Below, one piece after another: positions 36,701 through 46,557 of a stretch of DNA of 64,000 nt (within the stretch, counting starts at the first letter, position 1; every line of letters starts with the position of its first letter). The stretch lies in NCBI RefSeq assembly GCF_000002985.6, contig NC_003282.8, positions 7,502,001 to 7,566,000 on the forward strand. Reading direction: 5' to 3'. The notes under the pieces are model-generated. The model made no database searches, was not told the DNA's origin, and saw nothing but the letters and a program-made list of their open reading frames with translations. Made by a program: the position numbers and the translations under genes. Origin of the DNA: Caenorhabditis elegans (lineage: Eukaryota > Nematoda > Chromadorea > Rhabditida > Rhabditidae).

Positions 36701-37578
36701 TTATGACGTCTAGAGCTTTGGCACTTTGAAATAATTATTCGATTACTTATAATTCTAAATGATCACTTTTTGATTTTAGATAATCAACTACTTTTCACAA
36801 AACTAGTTTGTGGAACACATTGAAAAAATCACCGATTTTCCTAATTTCTCTACGTGACTTAGGATTTATAAGTATGTAGTTTAATACACAGTTGATATTT
36901 AGCCAAATTTACATAACTCCTTTCTCGATTTGATGCACACTTTTTTGCGGAAAGAAACAGATTTCATTCTCGAACCAATGTTCTTCTTCAAATATACTAC
37001 TTGATTTATTTTTTGAAAATTAAACAATTATGATATTGTTCCTTAAATGATTATGGACGCCACAAAAAACTAATTTGGAAAGTAAACTTCTTGCAATTTT
37101 CCGAGTCTTATCGGAAATTTGTTATAAATTTTTAGTGATATTCTACGATAATGATTATATTTTTCTTTGATATATATATTTCAAAAATGATAGTACTCCT
37201 AAACGTTTTGGACACTGGCACACTTCTTAGAATCAATTTTCTGAAAATTCAAATGAACTATATTTTAAGAAAACAACAAATCTTAATATTTATAAAATCA
37301 GGCTACTAACAAACACTCACTAGAGGACAATTTGATCTTTACTCCTAAAATTAATGAATTACTAATTCAACTTTTTAGTCTATCATTAAATTAAAAAAAG
37401 TATCAACACTCAATTTACCTCCCTCTTCTCATTAAAAAAACTTCCTTCATCCGCCTCTTCGTTCTCATAAATCGAGATATTCATAAATGTGAATGAATGA
37501 GAAAAGCAGTGTCTTTGAATAAATTTAAATAACTTATCAAATACATTTACGTCCTTATTCAGAAATTTTTCGTTACAG
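30760..37578. other. Gene-poor interval
   Basis: About 6.8 kb with no exon I can support. The open frames are short, repetitive or lack splice-consistent partners. Pyrimidine-rich blocks occur at 32040-32340, 33540-33990 and 36110-36380. It may contain distal promoters for the RASGEF1-like gene (leftwards) and missing 5' exons of the gene at 37579 (rightwards). A 31-codon signal-peptide-like frame starts at 36611 but has no support beyond hydrophobicity. Confidence 0.5.
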
Positions 37579-39896
37579 AAGCATCTGACAGCAAGTACCA
37601 CTGCTGAAAAAGAGGCAAAAAGAGCAAAAAGGGAGTCGAAGAAGCAGAAGGAGAAGAATCAGAAAGCGGCTGAAAAGTCGAACAACGCTCCGGACGGAAT
37701 GACCAATACTGGACGGAGAACTTCTTCAGTTACTGCACAAATATCGAGACAAGCAAGGTATGTAAAGCTACTAGATATAAATAAATTTTTAAAATAGCCA
37801 TGTTAATCATTTCAAAGTGCTGATTGTAGACCTTTGACAATTTTTATGGTTTCTCAAAAAGTCTAAATTATCCAAATACCTGGCAAATTGCCTAAACTTG
37901 TTTTGCGTTTTTTATCTGATTTCATCGTGTTTAATTTATAAATATACTCTGTTTCACCCATTTTACGTATATATTATCGCGAATGCACCATAATGATAAT
38001 GTTAAAAGTGCTGAAAAAACATGCTGAAAAAACCAAAATTCGTTGAAAAGATTTTCTCACTATCAGAAGCTATACTTTAAGTTTTAGAACAAACACGAAT
38101 TTTGATAAAACAGAAAAAAAACAAGAAAATATTCAAAGTCAACCAGTTAAAATCCTTCAGAATTTTAACTTTTGGCAATTTTAAATACATAAATGAAATA
38201 AAATCTAGATAATGAAAACTGCCTACATATCTTCGAAAAAGGAAATAAAGATTTTTCATTCCAAGAAAGGCTCCGCCAAAAAAATGCACGAAAGGGGAAA
38301 TGAGAAGCGCAAAAAAAGCGTTATTCTTTGTTCAAGTGCTCCTTTTCCAATTTCATTGCAAAAACTGATTCCTCAATTTTTCCACCCAAAAATAATGGAA
38401 AAAGTGTTGCAGACGCTTCTCAACAGCCATCGCACCGACACTCACCAAAATTGAAGCAGTTCACATTCTACAGAAATTAGATGAAGTTCGAGTGAAAATG
38501 AATGATGTGGCACAGGTTTGTTGAATGAAATAGAAAACTGGAAGAAAATGAAAAGAATTAATTTGTTCTGTTTTGTGTTCTGCAAAAAACCAGATATTAG
38601 AACAAGCAAGAGGACGGGACTGGATGGAGAATAATGACAGAGAATTAGATGAAGAAAAAAGAAAAGTTTCAACGGAAATTAGAACCAAATCCCTTAGATT
38701 AAATGTTTTAAAGACTTCAGTAAATTCCAATTTTTTCAGCTACAAGGAGCAATTGAACACTATGTGCTTCGAAACTCTGCACAGTTTGATCCTGTCGAAT
38801 TGGATATTATCAACAAAGAAGGTTACAGAATCATGCAAGGTTAGAAGATAATCATAAAAACTATTTTAAAAAATTCAATTTTCCAGCAAGTGTCTATCCA
38901 GATGAGATAATTCTTCAAGAAGGCAGTAAAAAAATCTGTGAAATTACGTTAATCGACACTGAAGACACAAGTAGCATGCTTAAAATCAAGCATCCGGTTT
39001 CTGGAATGACAGTCTATGAACTTCGTGAACTCGGTGGAACCATTCTCATTCAAACAAACACTGATGAATTGAAAGGGTGAGATTCTAATAATGACTATTC
39101 TCATAAATTTTACCAACTTTAGGGCTCGAGTTATGACACAGACATCTGGATTGAGCAGTTTATTTTTAAACTGTGGTTGTGCATTTAGCAAAGAAACGTG
39201 GTCAGTGCTGACACAAGACAAGATTATGGCAAATGTTCGACCGAATCGTTCATTTTGGTCAGAGAATGAGATTAAGGTATGTTTCTTGAAACAGTAAATT
39301 AAATTATACCGTTTACAAAATTAATAATTAAATTAAACTTTTACTTACTGCTGATTCAGAATTTTTTAAAGCATTTTTAGCACTTAACTGTTTTAATCAT
39401 ATTTGCAACAAATATTTGAAGAGAGTGTAATTATTTTTAGATTTTTGGATCATACCATGTAGGTTTTTTAACTTGAATATAGTTGCATCTCTAGAACAAA
39501 AACTTTTACATTATAGTGTGACACGAAACCAATTTTGATCCTACCAATTTACTATTCAGTTACATACTTCAAAATTTGAAATATTTTCGAATAGGTATTT
39601 CAAAGCAATTTCCATATAAAAACCACACCAGCTTCTCTACAAACTTTTAATTTGATTTTGAGATTTTGGTTATTTTAGAAAATTTTCAAGTTTTACAAAA
39701 CGCTGTTAGGGTCTTCAAAAAGGAAAAACAGAATGGTTTTATGATTAATTCTGAAAAATTGCAGATTCAATGGGATCCGAACTGTGAAAACGAACTTCGT
39801 CTAATCTCTCTCGTATTTGGAATTGGACAAATGGTTAGAGTGGCTTTTCCTCAATTATTCCACATTGTCAAAGAATTCCGCCAACGAAATCAATAA
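37579..39896 (+). CDS. Uncharacterised protein with basic N-terminal region (5' end unresolved)
   Basis: Exons 37579-37757, 38413-38515, 38594-38665, 38740-38839, 38887-39076, 39123-39276 and 39765-39896 join in phase. The first is rich in Lys/Glu/Ala (EAKRAKRESKKQKEKNQ) and looks like a charged coiled or disordered tail. The middle has predicted helices (LTKIEAVHILQKLDEVRVKM), and the rest reads like a compact globular domain (YPDEIILQEGSKKICEIT, GMTVYELRELGG, LRLISLVFGIGQMVRV). There is no signal peptide or membrane segment. The first exon is open in phase 0 from its TTACAG acceptor with no ATG until codon ~45, so either translation starts at that Met or an upstream exon is missing. I do not recognise the family. 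AATAAA at 40240-40245 may be its poly(A) signal. Confidence 0.75.
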
Positions 39897-41493
39897 TTAA
39901 ATCCCTTCCTATCACGGTTAATTTCTCAAATATCATTCGTTTTTTCCTTTTTATGAAGCAGTTGTGCCAAGAAGATTTTTGTATGTATATTTTATCAACT
40001 GAAAGTCATCATATATTCTCGGGAGCTTTCTTTTTTTATCCATATAGTCTCTGATTTACCCAAAAGTATCTAAGATCAAAGTGCCTTTCTCAAAAAATTC
40101 TTCAACAATTTCAATCAGCGCAAATATTCAAATATTCTCCAATCATAATTTCAACAAAACGCAATCATTTTCTCATTATTTTGTAAAAATTTCGGGGATT
40201 CTTCATTTTTAATTGTATGTCACCAAATCTTCATTCTTAAATAAATAATTTGTGATTTGATCAGCATTTAGTTAATCTCGCCAGGAAACGGTATTTGATC
40301 TCAACACGAACGAAAAGTTTTAAATTAAAAAAAACCAACTACTGTACTGTACTTCAATTTTTATAGGCGCACACTCCATGTTGATAGCTTTCATAGAAAA
40401 TTTTTAGTTTTGTCGAGACGAAGTTTTTTGGCTTTAAAAAAATTTTAATGTACTGCACAATTATGGATCTGAGTAGTAGAAAAGCTCCATTAAATAACTG
40501 ACCTGATGCCAAAACTGAGTGACAGAAGACTTCATATGATTCAGCGGAAAAATCTGTAAAAGATGAAAAATTGGGGGGGGAGGAATTGAGGACGAAATAG
40601 ACCGGAAATAACATGAATGACAATGCAGAAAATAGGCGACAACGGAAGATTCAAAATGACCAGAAAAGGGAGCAATTAGTAGAAGAATAGAAGGGAAAGA
40701 GCTAAAGAGAAAAAAAAGAAGAAGAAGAGCAAGTTCGAAAAAGGGACAGACGGATAAGATGGGGGGATCCCGTACACTAATCGTATTTCAAATGAGACTC
40801 CGAACGAATTCAATTTAAAGAGTTTGGAACAATGGGAAAGTGGGGAACATGGTGGTCAAATTATTCTTCTTATTTCAAAAACTATTTTGGCAACAAACAA
40901 GGGTGTTGGTGATTTCTTGGTGGAAATATGTATGCTTCTTTTTCTCCCTATCTTTCCATTTTAGTACGAAACCCCTTTGAGTTGTTTGTCATCATGTATC
41001 ATTGGTGTTTTGAGAATGATGAACCTTCAATAATTTCTGAATTCGTATGATTTCATTCTAATATTTAATTAGTGTGCGACAGGAGTTGAAGAAAAATTCG
41101 ATGTGCGGCAGAATGTTGACAATACTTGTTAGCGAATTCACAGTTTGCGTCTAAAATTGGAAAGAATTCAATGTTCAATAGAAACTTTAACAGTGTGTGT
41201 CAGAAAATTGACAATATGAGTCTGAAAGTAGACGAAAAAATAAAGAGGTTAATGTACGACAGAAAGTTGGAAATGTAGTCAATTGTGGTTCTTTTTGAAA
41301 TAAAATCCCCATTGGTCTTATATTTTGAAAACTTTAATTTTGAAAGCTGGGATGTGAGTTGATTTTTCGAATTTTCCCGGCACTTGTACACAAAAGTTCC
41401 CAAAAGTTTATACATTCTGTATTATCCAAAAAGTTGTTTGATTATTAAAGTAAATTCGTATGATCTACAAAAACATCTAATGTATCAAAAAAG
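39897..41493. other. Intergenic interval
   Basis: About 1.6 kb; likely 3' UTR of the preceding gene to ~40260, then purine-rich sequence (40540-40860) with a GGGGGGGG run at 40574-40581. No exon recognised. Confidence 0.5.
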
Positions 41494-41503
41494 TATATAA
41501 AAG
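41494..41503 (+). promoter_or_regulatory. TATA box
   Basis: TATATAAAAG, 71 bp upstream of the short frame starting at 41574. Spacing to a start codon is typical of compact worm promoters. Confidence 0.4.
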
Positions 41504-41573
41504 TGCAGCTATATTCGGCAACTGGTGGTCTTCTCTCTTTTTTCGTCGTCAGTTCTCCCACGAGACTTTAGAA

Positions 41574-41744
41574 ATGCGACAGGAAATGCTCATCGAGCCA
41601 ATCTCAGTAAGGCCAGTGAAAGGGTGTCATCCTCTGCTTTCACCACCCAAAAATGACAACACACAACTCGAATTACGAGCTCATGAGATTTCTAAAATGT
41701 TTCGTTTCTCTTGGGAGACTTGTTATTCGAGTTTTAAAAAATAG
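41574..41744 (+). CDS. Short 56-aa frame, possible gene fragment
   Basis: A TATA box is followed after 71 bp by an ATG opening 56 codons: MRQEMLIEPISVRPVK ... LRAHEISKMFRFSWETCY, then a stop. Codon use is mixed. The segment ISKMFRFSW faintly recalls the start of class I alpha-mannosidase catalytic domains (KMFxHAWxxYKKYAWG), where it would break off just before the Tyr-Ala-Trp part. This could be a decayed or captured 5' gene fragment, a first exon, or chance. No homology search was possible. Confidence 0.3.
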   Translation: MRQEMLIEPISVRPVKGCHPLLSPPKNDNTQLELRAHEISKMFRFSWETCYSSFKK

Positions 41745-42139
41745 TCTCGATTATATTTGCGACCCACTTTTTTCCAATTTAAGAAAAAAAAATAGTTTCC
41801 AAAGAAAAGAGGTAGTAAATTGTACTGATGACCTTCACAATCGTCAACTCTAACTGATGGAACCTTCTTCCAAATGCATAATTCTTTCGTGGCCACATCG
41901 GATGGTGCCAGCTATTGAAAAATTCAGCACTTCAATTTAACCAAGTGCTCTTCTCATTCTAAAACTACACACTTCTCTCCTTTACGCATCAGCAGCAGTT
42001 TATTTCATTTGAAAAATAAAACAATACATAGTATTGTGCCATAAGCAAAATTGACGAGAGGGGGGAAAAATAAATAAAAACGGGTCTGAAATCTGATAAA
42101 ACCAGTGGAATATGAATAGAAAGATTGAGGTCTAATAAA
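41745..42139. other. Spacer with pam-1 3' UTR
   Basis: About 400 bp. An AATAAA on the minus strand (41999-42004), 136 nt past the pam-1 stop, marks its probable poly(A) signal. Nothing else supported. Confidence 0.5.
41999..42004 (-). terminator. Probable pam-1 polyadenylation signal
   Basis: AATAAA on the minus strand, 136 nt downstream of the pam-1 stop codon. Confidence 0.55.
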
Positions 42140-45116
42140 TTAAACGTTGCTCTGTTTAAGAAGATTTTCAATGATTTGGCGGTTGGATTCGAGCAGGCGA
42201 GCGTTCAAACGGATAGCTTCGACGGTCTGAAATTTATGCTTTTTGAACAATTAAACTTGAAAAAATAAATACCTGTCCGATGGGTCTGGCCAAAGTCTGG
42301 CGATCCGTATCGCTGAGAACATTGCAATTGCAGAAGAAATCTTGAAACTCGACAGCTCGTTTTTCGTTTCCAAAACTTTCTCCAGCAAACTTGAGGCATC
42401 GCTGGAAGAGACTCGAGTTGGCACCTCCGTATTTGTCGAGGAACTCTTTAATGTGCTCGCAGAAATATTTCCACGCGTATTGCTGTCCCATATGAGTCGC
42501 TCCAGTTCCGAGGAAGAGATACAGCTGATCTTGTGGACGGACCTTGTTCTTCTCAAATCCATATTCGAAAAGTTGGGCAAGAAGTGACTCCTCCGGAGTT
42601 TGAGACATTGCTACCATGGTTTGTCTTTCGATCTCTTGGAATGTGGTAGTTTCACGGAGATTCATTAGCTTATCGAATCCTTCCTTTCCTCCATACCGAG
42701 CAACAACACCGAAAGTGGCTAGCCGAATGTCTGGATGAATTGGCGTTCCTTTCTCCAGGAAATCATTGAACATCTGAGTGAACTTGTCAATTGTTGGTTG
42801 ATGACCTGCACGGGCGAGTCGTGCTTGAACAAGCGATCTCAACATCATTTTCTGCGAGTCTTCTCCAGCTTGTTCTGCGAATCCGAGCTCTGCCCCAGTC
42901 TGCTCGAACATCTTAACGACGAGTTGTTTAGCACTGAAATAATATACTGTCAATTAATTTTGAATCGCTAATATCAAACCTCTTCAAAGTGTCTTCGGAC
43001 ATTTCACGAGCACAAGCCAAGAGCTTGCTCATTCCTTCATCGATAGCTCCCCAGACAACATATTCATCTTCTTTTGCGGAAGAAGCTGCGACTTGAACAA
43101 ACTGTGCGATGGAAACACGTCCGGTATTGAGAAGAGCAGAGAGATCATTAATCAATCCGAATCGATCGAGTACTGGCATTCGGCGAGAAGCGATATCGGG
43201 CAGCATTGCAGTTAGCATTTCATCCGAATATTCGACTCGGTAGAATCCAGTTGTTCCAGAGTTGAGCTTCACCCATTCTCCTGGAGCGACACCTTCAATC
43301 GTGAATTCTTGCTGCTTCTCCTTTAGCAAAAATCTGGCTTTCACATCACTTGGAGAACTTCCGACAGCAACTGTAATTGGCACTTGCCACTGGCTATTTT
43401 TCGGGTCTTCACCTCCATCGGAAATGAATCGACGTTGCTCCACGGTCAAAATGCGATTGTTACCATCTTGTCTCTGGGAGACCTTCAGCACAGGGAATCC
43501 CATTTGTTGGGTCCAACCGGACATCAATTCATTCACGTTTTGTCCTGAAGCCTCGCTCAGTGCGGTCCACAAATCTTGAGTAACTGCATTCGAATATTGG
43601 AATCTCTTCAAATAGAGGCGAAGTCCTTTTTGAAAAACTGGCTCCGATAGATAATAGCAGAGCATGCGGTTGACTGAATTGGATTTGGCGTAAGTGATCG
43701 AATCGTAAATCTCATCAAGCTCATTCGGATTATCAATTTCAACTTCGATTGGATGAGAGTTTCGAAGTGCATCAAGTCCCATTCCAGACGCGAGTTCATC
43801 ATTCAGGAAATGAAGCCAGATCTTGAACTCTGGACAGTTAGCGCCAACGAACATGTATTCCATGAATGATGCAAATCCTTCTTTAAGCCAAAGATCAGTC
43901 CACCATTTCTGAAAAGAATGAATATATATGTTTATTAGTTGAAAATTCCCTACCATAGTCACAAGATTTCCGAACCATAAATGAGCCAACTCGTGAGCAA
44001 CGACTAAAGCAACTCTAGACTTTTGTCTGGTGGACGTGACTCCTGGATCAACAAGAAGAGCGATTTCACGATACGTGACAAGTCCCCAGTTCTCCATCGC
44101 ACCCATTGAGAAGTCCGGAATAGCAATCAGGTCACATTTTGGAAGAGGGTATTTGATGTCGAACCACTCATTGTACCAGTCAATGCACCTGAAAATTAGA
44201 AATTGAAACTTCATTTGAATTATTACTGAAAATTCAGCTAAAATTATTCTTTAAGATAACTCACTTCACAGAAAGATCCAAACTGTATTGACCTTGTTCT
44301 TTCTTTCCAGGTACAGTATACACACGCATCTCAACTCCGCTTTTCGTTTGTGCACTGATATATTCCAGCTCACCAACGGCGAAAGCGACGAGATACGATG
44401 ACATCTTTGGTGAAGTTGCAAATGTAACTGCCTTTCTCTTTCCATCAGCAGTCGGTGTTTCGGAGATTACATTCATATTGGAGAGAGCGGTCAGATGATT
44501 TTCTACTTCCAAAGTAACGTCGAAAGTTGCCTTGTAAATTGGCTCATCGAAACATGGGAATGCATAGCGAGCATAAGTCGACTCAAACTGAGTTGAAGCC
44601 AAGAACTTTTCGGTGCCGTTCTTATCCTTGTACTGACTGCGATAAAATCCTCGCATCTTATCGTTCAGTTCACCGACAAACTTGAAGTCGAGCTGAACCT
44701 TCTGTGGCTGCATGGTAGTCGGAAGCTTGATAGTCAAAATATTGAGCTTATCGTCGTAGCTAGTTTCGAGAGATTTAGAAGCGTCTCCTGGCTGAGTGAT
44801 AAGCGATACCGACTGAATCAGCAAACTCTGTGCATGCACCTTCAAGACATCAGTAGCTTCTTTGATTGTGACGTCAATCGTTGCATGACCATCGAAAGAG
44901 AATCTGAAAAACAAGAATTAGAACTTGAAGTGGTTTTGTTGCAAATTTAAACTACATATCAACATTTATTACTGCCGTCCTAGCTAAACTGAAATATTAT
45001 TACAGAACTTACTGGTTGAGGCATGGCGATAAACGGACGTTGTAATGAGTTGGTTCGGCGAATGTTGGAAGCCTCTCAAATTTGACCGCCGCGCTTGGGT
45101 TTCCACAGGCCGCCAT
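42140..45116 (-). CDS. pam-1: Puromycin-sensitive aminopeptidase (M1 metallopeptidase)
   Basis: Zinc aminopeptidase that trims N-terminal residues; in C. elegans PAM-1 is known for roles in meiotic exit and embryonic anterior-posterior polarity. Exons 45116-45013, 44903-44265, 44188-43954, 43908-42980, 42933-42273 and 42226-42140 give 884 aa. Key motifs are intact: exopeptidase motif GAMEN (~277-281), zinc site HELAH (~313-317) with the distal Glu in WLKEGFA (~336), and the following FxxY region; the C-terminal half is the helical ERAP1-like domain. MAACGNPSAAVKFERLP is a cytosolic-type N-terminus with no signal peptide or anchor. Only 135 bp plus introns separate its ATG from the cdd-2 stop, on the same strand, so it could be the downstream member of an operon-like pair. 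Confidence 0.97.
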
Positions 45117-45251
45117 TCTGAAAAGTTTTATTAATAAAATGAATTTTTGACACAACTAAATTGAAAGAAAGAGAAGGATATCACAAATGAAAAAAAACAC
45201 TACTAGGAATGGCGGGAAATGTGGAAAGGAGTTTCTGATTGGAATAAAAAA

Positions 45252-45893
45252 TTAAGAGACGACTGTAACGTTATGCTCCGTGGCATCATCTTGCTTTAAT
45301 CCTTTAGCTTCTGATGCTTTTTCTTGCTCAAAAGTGTCGAGCGATTCAGGAGTGAAAGCAAATGGAAGAAGAGCGCGAGTTGAGGTGATGAGAATTTTAT
45401 TGTTAGATGCAGTTCCCACAACAACCTGCAACGATGACAGTGAAAAATTAAGAAGCTCTAGTTTTCTTACTTTATAGTCACCGAATTCAACTAGAAATTG
45501 ACGGCAAAGTCCACAGGGAGACGCAGGTTCGCTGAGCTCAGTGACGACAGCAATGGCACGGAATTTCGTGTATCCTTGTGACACAGCAGAAACAATAGCA
45601 CTACGCTCAGCGCAGATAGTGCCACCGTATGAAGCATTCTCGACATTGCAGCCTACAGAAAATGCTAGAAACTTCAAAAATGCATGTTGCGAAACTGAGA
45701 AGCCCGCAGACATCTCGAGTTATGCAACGACAAGAAATCACAAATTACCCTGGACAATTTCCCCAGATTCAGTGAGAAGCGCTGCACCAACTGGAAACTT
45801 GCTGTATGGGCAATGTGCCCGTTTCATCGCAGCTCGGGCCAAATGAACTAGTTCCACATCGGAAATATCTTGAGGAAGACTATTCGCGGCCAT
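45252..45893 (-). CDS. cdd-2: Cytidine deaminase
   Basis: Deaminates cytidine/deoxycytidine to uridine/deoxyuridine in pyrimidine salvage. Exons 45893-45749, 45652-45471 and 45425-45252 give 166 aa. The zinc-binding signatures are complete: [19 protein letters not shown] with Cys62-Ala-Glu64 (the proton-shuttling Glu) and PCGLC with Cys95 and Cys98, i.e. the tetrameric three-cysteine class. [11 protein letters not shown] is the substrate-pocket strand. The C-terminus runs about 20 residues past the usual end (charged Lys/Glu/Asp tail). It lies 135 bp upstream of pam-1 on the same strand. The number cdd-2 is recalled from the locus; the enzyme class is certain. Confidence 0.95.
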
Positions 45894-46557
45894 CTGTAGT
45901 TAACTATGACAAAAGTGCATGAAATGAGAAGCGAATGAGGCGAATTAAATTATTAGAAGAACAGAGAACAACATTGATGAGAAAAGTTAGCAATACACAA
46001 AAGAATTTGCGTTGTGGAACGCATGCAAAGTGACGTTAAATCCCATATTCAGTGAACGGGTCGCGTTATATTTAAAAAAAACATGACAAAATGGGAACTT
46101 TGCAACTATTTTTCAGCCTCAACTTCGAGAATTGGTGAAATGAAAAATCCACGGGACATTTTTGCGCGCGCGCGGCCCGAGAAGTGGTACCTGTACGCAA
46201 TTTGTCTACCGTATACCTGGACGTTTGGGCGCGTGTATCTCAAAAACGGTTGGTCCAGTTTTTTTGTGATGCATATAAATAATGTCCGAAATTAAATTCT
46301 AAATTTTTTGGACCAAAGCTTTTTTCATTATCACGCGCCCAAACCTGGTCTACACTCAAATTATCAGTAGAGCGCATTTGCATAGATGTACCACTTGCCG
46401 GGCCGTGGCGCGCGCGCGCATTACAAAAGTCAAAAAAATGCGCGAGCGTGTTTGCGTATCTCATTGCGTACTCCAGCGTACCGTAGTTTGTCGACCACGA
46501 ACGTTCGTTCGCGAACGAATTCGAACTCAATTCAAACTTGTCTCTCTTTTTATAACA
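45894..46557. other. Divergent spacer cdd-2 / zinc-finger gene
   Basis: About 660 bp holding the promoters of both genes and a GC-rich palindromic element (46164-46419, listed separately). No coding exon seen. Confidence 0.55.
46164..46419. repeat. GC-rich palindromic element (MITE-like)
   Basis: Left arm GCGCGCGCGGCCCGAGAAG followed by TGGTAC (from 46164) pairs with the inverse of GTACCACTTGCCGGGCCGTG followed by GCGCGCGCGC (46388-46419). Inner blocks (ACGTTTGGGCGCGTG near 46224 and CACGCGCCCAAACCTGG near 46333) also pair. Size ~256 bp, no coding potential. It ends about 140 bp before the start codon of the zinc-finger gene. Confidence 0.7.

Noticed and set aside
36611..36706. 31-codon signal-peptide-like frame
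   Set aside because: Only hydrophobicity supports it; no splice site, promoter or downstream exon could be linked.
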